Below, piece after piece: positions 26,045 through 32,975 of a stretch of 64,000 bases of DNA. Location: NCBI RefSeq assembly GCF_000720455.1, contig NZ_JOAK01000004.1, positions 256,512 through 320,511 on the forward strand. The letters are read 5' to 3'. Position numbers and translations under genes: made by a program. Under the pieces are notes generated by a model. That model was not told the origin of the DNA. It worked only from the letters and a program-made list of their open reading frames with translations, and searched no databases. Origin of the DNA: Streptomyces virginiae (GTDB taxonomy: Bacteria; Actinomycetota; Actinomycetes; Streptomycetales; Streptomycetaceae). Each line of letters begins with the position of its first letter. The first letter of the stretch is position 1.

Positions 26045-26499
26045 GGCGCGCCGGCGAGGATCAGCGGGGTCCAGGCCATCAGGTAGATCAGGTCGTTGCC
26101 GTAGTAGTACGGGCTCACCGCCCACGACACCGTGAGCCACAGGCTCAGCGAGATCAGCGCCCCGCCGACGGCCGCGGTCCGCGACAGCAGCCCGACCAGG
26201 GTGCCGAGGCCCACCAGGACCTCTGCGACGGCGAGGAACACGGCGAAGCCGACGGGCGCTTCCAGAGAGAGGTCCACGAGGGCGGGGATCGCGGAGGTGT
26301 CGCGCACCCCGCGCATCAGGTCGCCGATGGAGCCGTCGCCGGAGGCGGAGAGGAACACGGGGTCGAAGAGCTTGTCCAGACCCGCGTAGACGAAGGTCAC
26401 GCCGAGGAACAGGCGCAGGGGCAGCAGGTGGTACCGGGCAGCCTGTTCACGCAGCCCGCGCGGTACGTCGGTCCGGGGAGGTGCTTCGGTTCTGGTCAC
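25990..26499 (-). CDS. DoxX-family membrane protein
   Basis: A 169-residue protein with four hydrophobic segments and the DoxX pattern LPLRLFLGVTFVYAGLDKLFDP near the N-terminus, followed by VFLAVAEVLVGLGTLVGLLSR. DoxX proteins are membrane subunits linked to quinone or redox chemistry in some bacteria; most, including this one, have unknown roles. The ATG at 26499 is used. It overlaps the small membrane protein gene on the other strand by 55 bp at their 3' ends. Confidence 0.88.
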   Translation of the reverse strand: MTRTEAPPRTDVPRGLREQAARYHLLPLRLFLGVTFVYAGLDKLFDPVFLSASGDGSIGDLMRGVRDTSAIPALVDLSLEAPVGFAVFLAVAEVLVGLGTLVGLLSRTAAVGGALISLSLWLTVSWAVSPYYYGNDLIYLMAWTPLILAGAPYLSLDSEIRSRRSRRTA

Positions 26500-26517
26500 G
26501 CGTCATGTCTACCCCGA

Positions 26518-27774
26518 TCACTCGGCCACGTCGATGGTGCAGCGGTTGGATTCCACTCCGGCGGCCGTGACCACCTGGATCTCGGTGCGCCCGGGTTCCA
26601 CTTCCGCCGGGACCGGCACCGTCAGCACCGCGTCGGAGGGGTTGGTGAACCCGCCCGGCACCGGGACCAGCGGCACGTGCACGTGGACCGCCCCGATCCG
26701 TACGACCAGCCGGGCGAGCATCTCCGGGGTCTGCGCGCCGGGCGGCACGAAGCCCACGCCCCGGATCTCGATGTCGTCCCCGGGGCGGACGGCGGCGTCC
26801 AGGTCCCCGGGCTCGCGTCTGCGCACCACCGACAGCACCAGCGGGCGGCTGCCCTCCGCGTACTTCGCCGCCAGGTAAACCGCCGCCGACAGGGCCACCA
26901 GCAGGGCCAGCGCCCAGGGCAGCTGCGGCAGCCGGCCGGGGAAGCGGGCGAGCGAGGCCGCCGCGTAGGCCAGTACGACGGTGGAGACGAGCACGTACTG
27001 CGCGTCGGGGAAGCTCCCGCGGCCCGCGTCGTCCGTCAGCAGGTCCGCTCCGCGCGGCCGGTCGGCCGGCAGCTTCTGCAGCCGCTGGCTCATGATCCGT
27101 ACGGAGACCACCCGGCGCACCAGCACCGCCACCGCGGAGGTCAGCACGACCACGGACAGCAGTGGCAGCGCCCGGTCCAGGGCGAGGCCCGCGTACAGCG
27201 CCCGCCGCTCCGGGCCGGGGGCCGAGGCGGCCAGCCGCAGCGCGAGCAGCAGCGTGGCGAAGGACGTCAGCACCACCCAGGCGGTGGGCACCGCCTTCGA
27301 GGTGGACAGCCGGTTGTCCTCGCCGACCAGCGGGGCCAGCAGTCCGCCGCGCACCGACTGGGCTCTGGCGGCGACCGTCAGCAGCCCGGCGAGCAGCAGG
27401 GCCGCGAGGAGTCCGGCGGTGCGCGCGGTGGACCAGCCGGTGCCGAGCGCGGCGGCGACCTGGACCAGGAGCAGGACGCCGGCGGCGATCCACACGGCGA
27501 GGACGGCCCGCCAGGAGAACACGTACAGCCAGGAGTTGCCGGCTTCCCGGCCCCGGTCGGCGACGGTACGGGCCGACAGGGTCAGCTCGTCGGAGACCCA
27601 CTGGCGGGAGGCGCCGAGGGAGTGGGCGACGGCGGCCGGCACGCCCTGCCCGGCGGCGAACTCGTCGCGCTTCTCCAGGAACGCGGCGACCGCTCGACGG
27701 TGCCCTTCCCGTGCGCACTCTTCGCAGGCGCAGGCAGTGGTATGGGTGCCGCGGGACATCTCTTGGACAGCCAC
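26518..27774 (-). CDS. Multi-pass membrane protein with C-terminal beta domain
   Basis: A 418-residue protein I do not recognise. A short N-terminal Cys cluster (TACACEECAREGHRR) could bind metal; about seven hydrophobic segments follow (between ~87 and ~305). The C-terminal ~100 residues are beta-rich and predicted extracytoplasmic or cytoplasmic Ig-like (IEIRGVGFVPPGAQTPEM, then EIQVVTAAGVESNRCTIDV), similar in pattern to IPT/TIG domains. The GTG at 27774 is preferred, with GAGAGG 10 bases upstream. It lies 18 bp upstream of the DoxX gene and may be co-transcribed with it. Confidence 0.65.
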   Translation of the reverse strand: MAVQEMSRGTHTTACACEECAREGHRRAVAAFLEKRDEFAAGQGVPAAVAHSLGASRQWVSDELTLSARTVADRGREAGNSWLYVFSWRAVLAVWIAAGVLLLVQVAAALGTGWSTARTAGLLAALLLAGLLTVAARAQSVRGGLLAPLVGEDNRLSTSKAVPTAWVVLTSFATLLLALRLAASAPGPERRALYAGLALDRALPLLSVVVLTSAVAVLVRRVVSVRIMSQRLQKLPADRPRGADLLTDDAGRGSFPDAQYVLVSTVVLAYAAASLARFPGRLPQLPWALALLVALSAAVYLAAKYAEGSRPLVLSVVRRREPGDLDAAVRPGDDIEIRGVGFVPPGAQTPEMLARLVVRIGAVHVHVPLVPVPGGFTNPSDAVLTVPVPAEVEPGRTEIQVVTAAGVESNRCTIDVAE

Positions 27775-27876
27775 GTACGTGCCGCCTCTCTGAACTACGG
27801 GGCAATGCCAGCGAATTGTGCACCACTGGGGCAGTGCTCCGGATTGCGCACGATGTCAGAGCAGGTGATTAACGGT

Positions 27877-28647
27877 TCATGATGTTGACGCCATGTCCGC
27901 GACGGTCTGCCACAGCGGCTGGTAGCTCACCCAGGCGGCCAGGTCCCCGCCGAACCGCTCGCGGGTGGCCAGGGCGCCGTGGTGGTCGATGAGCACCGGT
28001 TTCCCGGCGGCCCGTGCGATCAGCTGGACCTGCGCCGCCCGTTCCGCGGCGACGAACCACCAGGCGGCCGCGTCCACCGAGCCGCCGACCGTCAACAGCC
28101 CGTGATTGCGCAGGATGAGCGCCTTGTACGGGCCGAGCGCCCGGGCGATGCGCGCGCCGTCCTCCGCGCCGGCGTACTCGTCGAGGAGCGCGTGGTCCTC
28201 GTAGAAGGCGCAGGCCTCGTGGGTGACCGGGGCGAGCAGCTCGCCGAGGGCGGCGAGGGCCCTGCCGTACGGGGCCTGTGCGCGGACGACCGCCACCGCG
28301 TCGGGGCGGGCCCGGTGCACGGCCGCGTGCACGGCGAAGGCCAGTTGGTTGACGCGCCGCTCCCCCCGGACCACCCGCCCGTCCCCGTCGACGAGCAGCA
28401 GGTCCTCGGGGCCGAGCGGGGCGAAGGCCCGGCCGAAGGGGTTCACCCAGTAGCAGTCGTCGTACTCCGGGTCCCGCGCGGTGACGTGCCCGGCGACCCC
28501 GTCCTCGTACCCGAGGCGGGCGAACAGCCGCAGCGCGCCCGCGAGCCGCTCCTTGCGGTGCGCCCGCTCCTCGGCCGGGTCCGTGTGCGCGGGCGGCATC
28601 TCGAAGCGCAGCCGTTCCACGGGCACGGGTACGGGCTGGTCCGGCAT
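27877..28647 (-). CDS. Class II aldolase/adducin-family protein with lost metal ligands
   Basis: A 256-residue protein with the class II aldolase/adducin fold: SARDPEY-type N-terminus (AGHVTARDPEYDD), LLLVDGDGRVVRG, HAAVHRARPDAVAVV, and LILRNHGLLTVGG with H182. In the family the segment after the VV pair normally reads H-x-H, two zinc ligands; here it is R122-A-Q124, so two of three metal-binding histidines are missing. Aldolase or dehydratase activity is therefore doubtful. The ATG at 28645-28647 follows AAGGAG. It lies downstream of guaA on the same strand with a terminator in between. Confidence 0.82.
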   Translation of the reverse strand: MPDQPVPVPVERLRFEMPPAHTDPAEERAHRKERLAGALRLFARLGYEDGVAGHVTARDPEYDDCYWVNPFGRAFAPLGPEDLLLVDGDGRVVRGERRVNQLAFAVHAAVHRARPDAVAVVRAQAPYGRALAALGELLAPVTHEACAFYEDHALLDEYAGAEDGARIARALGPYKALILRNHGLLTVGGSVDAAAWWFVAAERAAQVQLIARAAGKPVLIDHHGALATRERFGGDLAAWVSYQPLWQTVADMASTS

Positions 28648-28724
28648 GGGCGCTCCTTCGACGGCTCGGCTCGGCTCGCGGCGCAAGGTACCGGCGCCCC
28701 TGCCAAGTGGCCAGAGAAACGGCG

Positions 28725-28755
28725 GAGCCGCCGCCCCGGAGGGGAGCGGCGGCTC
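28725..28755 (-). terminator. Terminator of guaA
   Basis: GAGCCGCCGC (28725-28734) and GCGGCGGCTC (28746-28755) pair around a short C/G-rich inner stem. Read on the minus strand it lies 21 bp after the guaA stop and is followed by GCCGTTTCTC, a short T-rich stretch. Confidence 0.75.
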
Positions 28756-28776
28756 GTCACGCACGGCGGGTGGGGA

Positions 28777-30363
28777 CTACTCCCACTCGATGGTGCCCGG
28801 GGGCTTGCTCGTGCAGTCCAGGACCACACGGTTGACCTCCGGCACCTCGTTGGTGATGCGGGTGGAGATCCGGGCGAGCACCTCGTAGGGCATGCGCGTC
28901 CAGTCCGCGGTCATCGCGTCCTCGGAGGAGACGGGGCGCAGCACGATCGGGTGGCCGTAGGTGCGGCCGTCGCCCTGGACGCCGACGCTGCGGACGTCCG
29001 CGAGCAGGACGACCGGGCACTGCCAGATCTCGCGGTCCAGGCCGGCCGCGGTGAGCTCGTGGCGGGCGATGGCGTCGGCCTCGCGCAGCAGGTCCAGGCG
29101 CTCCTTGGTGACCTCGCCGACGATGCGGATGCCGAGGCCGGGGCCGGGGAAGGGCTGGCGCTGGACGATCTCGTCGGGCAGGCCGAGTTCCTGGCCGACC
29201 ATGCGGACCTCGTCCTTGAACAGCTGGCGCAGCGGCTCGACGAGCTCGAACTCGATGTCGTCGGGGAGGCCGCCGACGTTGTGGTGCGACTTGATGTTCG
29301 CGGTGCCGGTGCCGCCGCCGGACTCGACGACGTCCGGGTACAGGGTGCCCTGCACGAGGAAGGCGACCGCGGGGCCGTCCTCCTGGAGGATCTCCAGCTG
29401 GGCCTGCTCGAAGACGCGGATGAACTCGCGGCCGATGATCTTCCGCTTGGTCTCCGGGTCGGAGACGCCGGCGAGGGCGTTCAGGAAGCGCTCCTGCGCG
29501 TCGACGACCTTCAGCTGCACGCCGGTGGCGGCGACGAAGTCCTTCTCGACCTGCTCGGTCTCGCCCTTGCGCATCAGGCCGTGGTCGACGTAGACGCAGG
29601 TCAGCTGGGAGCCGATGGCCTTCTGCACGAGGGCCGCGGCGACCGCGGAGTCCACGCCGCCGGACAGGCCGCAGATGGCGCGCTTGTCGCCGACCTGCGC
29701 CTTGATGGCCGCGATCTGCTCCTCGACGATGTTGCCGGTCGTCCAGGTGGGGGCGAGGCCGGCGCCGCGGTAGAGGAAGTGCTCCAGGATCTGCTGGCCG
29801 TGCGTGGAGTGCATCACCTCGGGGTGGTACTGCACGCCGTACAGCTTCTTCTCGTCGTTCTCGAAGGCCGCCACGGGCACGACGTTCGTCGACGCGGTGA
29901 CGGTGAAGCCCTCGGGGGCGGCGGAGCAGGCGTCGCCGTGCGACATCCACACGGACTGGTTCGCCGGGGTGCCCTCGAAGAGGGTGGAGCCGGCCTTGGA
30001 GACGGCCAGCGGGGTGCGGCCGTACTCGCGGGCGCCGGTGTTGTCGACCGTGCCGCCGAGGGTGACGGCCATCAGCTGGAAGCCGTAGCACATGCCGAAG
30101 ACGGGGACCCCGGCCTCGAAGATGGCGCGGTCCAGCTGCGGGGCGCCCTCCTCGTAGACGGAGGACGGGCCGCCGGAGAGGATGATCGCCTTGGGGTTCT
30201 TGGCCAGCATCTCGTCGACGGGCATCGAGCTCGGCACGATCTCGCTGTAGACCCGTGCCTCGCGGACGCGGCGGGCGATGAGCTGGGCGTACTGGGCGCC
30301 GAAGTCGACGACGAGAACCGTGTCCGGGGCGCTGTCGTGGGCGGCGGAGGGTGCTTCTGGCAC
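28777..30363 (-). CDS. guaA: GMP synthase (glutamine-hydrolysing)
   Basis: Full-length 528-residue GuaA. The N-terminal class I glutamine amidotransferase domain has the nucleophile C92 in GMCYGFQ and YHPEV for His/Glu. The ATP-pyrophosphatase domain carries the P-loop SGGVDS near residue 240, and the C-terminal dimerisation domain ends KPPGTIEWE. It converts XMP to GMP in the cytosol. The GTG at 30361-30363 is chosen because GGAAGG lies 8 bases upstream and the length matches the family. The IMP dehydrogenase gene guaB is in the same window, 20 kb away. Confidence 0.98.
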   Translation of the reverse strand: MPEAPSAAHDSAPDTVLVVDFGAQYAQLIARRVREARVYSEIVPSSMPVDEMLAKNPKAIILSGGPSSVYEEGAPQLDRAIFEAGVPVFGMCYGFQLMAVTLGGTVDNTGAREYGRTPLAVSKAGSTLFEGTPANQSVWMSHGDACSAAPEGFTVTASTNVVPVAAFENDEKKLYGVQYHPEVMHSTHGQQILEHFLYRGAGLAPTWTTGNIVEEQIAAIKAQVGDKRAICGLSGGVDSAVAAALVQKAIGSQLTCVYVDHGLMRKGETEQVEKDFVAATGVQLKVVDAQERFLNALAGVSDPETKRKIIGREFIRVFEQAQLEILQEDGPAVAFLVQGTLYPDVVESGGGTGTANIKSHHNVGGLPDDIEFELVEPLRQLFKDEVRMVGQELGLPDEIVQRQPFPGPGLGIRIVGEVTKERLDLLREADAIARHELTAAGLDREIWQCPVVLLADVRSVGVQGDGRTYGHPIVLRPVSSEDAMTADWTRMPYEVLARISTRITNEVPEVNRVVLDCTSKPPGTIEWE

Positions 30364-30450
30364 GGGGCGGCCTTCCGGCGGAAGAGGTGGCTGTTTTGTC
30401 GATTCTAACGGGGGACGCCGGGGCCCCTTCGTCTCACCATCCGAATGTGC

Positions 30451-30480
30451 TTGGCGTGCGGGGGGACGGGAGGCAATAAT
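30451..30480 (+). promoter_or_regulatory. Sigma-HrdB-like promoter of the chorismate mutase transcript
   Basis: A -35 of TTGGCG (30451-30456), an 18-bp spacer and a -10 of AATAAT (30475-30480, 5/6 matches). Its expected start point, ~30487-30488, coincides with the GTG of the leader ORF, so the transcript would be leaderless. Confidence 0.65.
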
Positions 30481-30487
30481 CCCTTCC

Positions 30488-30556
30488 GTGCGCAAGCAGC
30501 TGAGCTTCCTCTTTACCTATGGCACCGGCCGGTCCGGTCGCCATGGGTCATCGTGA
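30488..30556 (+). CDS. Putative Phe/Tyr attenuation leader peptide
   Basis: A 22-codon ORF, GTG to TGA, encoding [20 protein letters not shown] followed by SS. Residues 7-11 (F-L-F-T-Y) concentrate aromatic residues, two of them in codons rare for this genome (TTT, TAT). The GTG falls at the predicted transcription start, so it would be translated from a leaderless end. The ORF stops 26 bp before a 14-bp GC-rich hairpin, and the next gene is chorismate mutase, the entry to Phe and Tyr synthesis. The design matches ribosome-mediated attenuation: scarcity of charged Phe/Tyr tRNA would stall the ribosome in the leader. It is inferred from sequence only. Confidence 0.65.
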   Translation: MRKQLSFLFTYGTGRSGRHGSS

Positions 30557-30582
30557 TGCTCGCTTGAGCCGCTGACTTCCCA

Positions 30583-30614
30583 GAGCGCCCCGGTCCGACA
30601 GGACCGGGGCGCTC
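30583..30614 (+). terminator. Attenuator/terminator hairpin before chorismate mutase
   Basis: GAGCGCCCCGGTCC (30583-30596) and GGACCGGGGCGCTC (30601-30614) pair perfectly around a GACA loop; GCGTTT follows. It lies between the leader peptide stop and the chorismate mutase ribosome-binding site (AGGAGA at 30645-30650). Confidence 0.8.
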
Positions 30615-30655
30615 CGCGTTTCCGCTCCTGACGGCACGACCCACAGGAGAACACC

Positions 30656-30916
30656 ATGAGCGTCACCACCACCCCCGAGCAGCTGATCGCCGAGTCCCGT
30701 ACCCGCATCGACGCGATCGACGACCGGATCATCGGGCTGATCCAGGAGCGGATGGCCGTCTCGACGGTCGTCCAGGACGCCCGGATCGCCTCCGGCGGGC
30801 GCCGGGTGCACCTGTCCCGCGAGATGGAGGTGCTGTCCCATTGGAACGACGCCCTCGGCAGGCCCGGCACCGCCCTCGCGATGACCTTGCTGGAGCTGTG
30901 CCGGGGCCGGGTGTGA
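30656..30916 (+). CDS. Chorismate mutase (AroQ type)
   Basis: An 86-residue, all-helical AroQ-fold protein. The N-terminal helix IAESRTRIDAIDDRIIGLI has the arginine and aspartate spacing of AroQ enzymes, followed by QERMAVSTVVQDAR and a short C-terminal helix. It rearranges chorismate to prephenate, committing it to phenylalanine and tyrosine. AGGAGA lies 6 bases before the ATG. It is monocistronic, preceded by the leader peptide and hairpin described above. It lacks any fused dehydratase or DAHP synthase domain, so it may act alone or stimulated by DAHP synthase, as in other actinobacteria (family knowledge). Confidence 0.92.
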   Translation: MSVTTTPEQLIAESRTRIDAIDDRIIGLIQERMAVSTVVQDARIASGGRRVHLSREMEVLSHWNDALGRPGTALAMTLLELCRGRV

Positions 30917-30976
30917 CGGCTGTTCGTCACCCGTCCGGCGCGTGACCGCCCCGGGAACGCCTCGTTGGTGAGGGTG

Positions 30977-30997
30977 TCCGCGGCAGCCAGCCGCGGA
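30977..30997. terminator. Small hairpin downstream of chorismate mutase
   Basis: TCCGCGGC (30977-30984) and GCCGCGGA (30990-30997) around AGCCA. It is a likely 3' end for the chorismate mutase transcript. The rest of 30917-31120 holds further dyads: CCACGCGTGG at 31006-31015, GGAGCGA/TCGCTCC arms ~40 nt apart (31022-31073), and GTGACCGG/CCGGTCAC at 31079-31086 and 31105-31112. Confidence 0.5.
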
Positions 30998-31123
30998 ACG
31001 CAACACCACGCGTGGCTCCGCAGGAGCGATGAGACGTGCGCCTCGTGGTGCGTGCGTCGTGGGACCTCGCTCCTTCGCGTGACCGGACGGCAGGGGACAG
31101 CAGCCCGGTCACCCCGTAGAAAA

Positions 31124-31155
31124 CGGCCGGCCCAGGGGACGCCCCGGGCCGGCCG
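31124..31155 (-). terminator. Rho-independent-like terminator of LAXTG protein gene
   Basis: CGGCCGGCCC-A-GGGG and CCCC-GGGCCGGCCG pair with one bulged base (31124-31155). On the minus strand the stem is followed by TTTTCT, one of the few clear T-tracts in the window. It lies 19 bp after the stop of the gene at 31175. Confidence 0.85.
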
Positions 31156-31174
31156 CTGCGTTCGTGCTCCGCCG

Positions 31175-32809
31175 CTAGGCGTGCGTGCCGCTCTTGCGGC
31201 GGAAGGCCAGGACGAGACCGCCGCCCGCGGCCACGAGCACCGCGCCGCCGAGCGCGAGCGGCCCGGCGGAGCTGCCGGTGGCGGCGAGGCCGCCGTTCGC
31301 CGTGGCGCCGGACGTGGCGGTGGCCGTGGCCGTGGCCGAGGAGGTCGCCGTGGCGGTCGGCGAGGCGGTGGCCGTGGCGGTCGGGCTCGGCGAGGCGCCG
31401 CCGTCCTTCGCGCTGATCACGACGGACGCCTTGTCGTTGGCGTGGTTGGGGTCCCACGGCTGGCCCTTGGTGCCCTCGGGCGTCCCCTGGCCGACCGAGA
31501 CGGAGCCCGCCGCGTTCGCCACGACCTGCTCGATCTTCAGCTCGAACGGGTAGCTGAACTTCTCCCGCTCCCCCACGACGTGTCCGGTGGAGCAGAAGTA
31601 GCGCGGCGCGCCGAGCGTCTGCTCGCGGGCGGTGCCGTCGGGGTTGACGCCCTGGCAGCCGGCCGGGACCTTGGTCACCTTCGTGCCGGCCGGGATCACG
31701 ATGTCGGTGCGGGCGATGCTCTGACCGGAACGCAGTTCCGCCACCCAGGCGGGGCCGTTGTTGCGGAAGCCGAAGTCGGCCTTCACCGTCTCGCCCGCCC
31801 CGCCGGCGAGTGCGACGGGCCAGGCGACGAGGTCGGCGCTGTTCCTCGTCCTGAAGTCGAACTCCTGGAGGTTGTTCCAGGGGTCCAGGTCCACCGACTG
31901 CGCGGAGGCCTTGGCGGCGCGCTCGCGCACGGCCAGCTTCTTGCCGCCGGTCGGCTTCTTGGAGGTCTTGCCGGCCTTCGGCTGGTCGCCCGCGGCGTAC
32001 ACGGCGTAGGTGAGGCCGTCGGCGAAGGCGTGCGGGGCCGCCTTGAGGGTGAGCGGGCCGTCGACCCCGTAGACGGTGCCCGGCTTGTACTCGCCCTCCA
32101 GGAGGCACTGCACCGTGCTCCAGCCCGTGTTCCAGGGCCGGCCCTCGCTCGGGTCCTCGGAGTAGGAGCAGTTGTCGTACTGCTCGACCAGGTCGATGCC
32201 GTGCGTGGTGCGCATCTCCAGGACGACGCCCTGGACGGACTCCGTGCCCTCGTTGGCGAAGACGATCGACAGGGGCTGCTTGTCGCCCGGCTTCTGCTCC
32301 GCCTTGAGGTCGGCCCGCTCCAGGACGAGGTCGGGGCCGCCGACCCGGACCTTGGTGGTGGCGGACTTGAAGGTGGCGCCTTCGGCCTTGCCGGTGACGG
32401 TGAGGTCCGCGGTGGCGCCGGCCTTGCTGTCCTTGGCGGCGCTGAGGTCGAGGTCCACGACGGTGGTCTCGCCCTTCCACAGCGCGGGGCGCTTGCAGGT
32501 GACGGCCGCCTCGGTGAGGGCGCAGTCAGAGCCCTGCTGCTTGGCGAGCGCGACGTCGGCGATGCCCTTGAGCCCGCTGAGGTCGATCGTGAAGGTGCTC
32601 TGGCGGTCGAAGGCCGCGGCGGTGTCGTTGACGAGCCGGAACTCGACCGAGGTCTTCTGCGGTCCGACGTTCTGCCCGGGGTGCGGGCGCAGGCCGATCT
32701 CGGCCGGTCCGGCCAGGGTGAAGACGGGGTCCGCGGCGTGCGCGGGAGTGGCGGCGAGCCCCAGGGCGGCGACGCCGCAGGCAGCCATCAGGGAGATGCG
32801 CTTTCTCAT
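31175..32809 (-). CDS. LAXTG sortase-anchored surface protein
   Basis: A 544-residue exported protein. A Sec signal peptide (MRKRISLMAACGVAALGLAA, then AHA at 23-25) precedes a beta-rich extracellular body with several Ig-like segments. Near the C-terminus are a Thr/Ala-rich wall-spanning stretch, an LAATG sorting signal at 508-512, a hydrophobic helix and a basic FRRKSGTHA tail. LAXTG is the signal used by class E sortases of Streptomyces. The ligand or role is unknown. The ATG at 32807-32809 is chosen because it begins the signal peptide; a longer frame upstream is not coding. No sortase gene is in the window. Confidence 0.85.
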   Translation of the reverse strand: MRKRISLMAACGVAALGLAATPAHAADPVFTLAGPAEIGLRPHPGQNVGPQKTSVEFRLVNDTAAAFDRQSTFTIDLSGLKGIADVALAKQQGSDCALTEAAVTCKRPALWKGETTVVDLDLSAAKDSKAGATADLTVTGKAEGATFKSATTKVRVGGPDLVLERADLKAEQKPGDKQPLSIVFANEGTESVQGVVLEMRTTHGIDLVEQYDNCSYSEDPSEGRPWNTGWSTVQCLLEGEYKPGTVYGVDGPLTLKAAPHAFADGLTYAVYAAGDQPKAGKTSKKPTGGKKLAVRERAAKASAQSVDLDPWNNLQEFDFRTRNSADLVAWPVALAGGAGETVKADFGFRNNGPAWVAELRSGQSIARTDIVIPAGTKVTKVPAGCQGVNPDGTAREQTLGAPRYFCSTGHVVGEREKFSYPFELKIEQVVANAAGSVSVGQGTPEGTKGQPWDPNHANDKASVVISAKDGGASPSPTATATASPTATATSSATATATATSGATANGGLAATGSSAGPLALGGAVLVAAGGGLVLAFRRKSGTHA

Positions 32810-32975
32810 GCTGCCGTTGACGGCCGAATGCGACGCGCAGTTGCCTCGTTGACCGTGTGATCGACACCACAGCCCGGCTTGGCGGATTCCGGTACAACCA
32901 TCAAGGCTGAACATCTGTCACGTATGTACCGCGGTGGGTACCGCGCTCGGAGGGGGAGCGCGGTACCCACCGCCG

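Noticed and set aside
28777..28780. Purine riboswitch for guaA or guaB
   Set aside because: The upstream regions are short and show no purine-aptamer pattern; only simple hairpins are seen.
30364..30655. T-box or trp-type leader before chorismate mutase
   Set aside because: No T-box AGGGUGG motif and no Trp codons in the leader; the aromatic cluster is Phe/Tyr, so the finding is reported as Phe/Tyr attenuation instead.
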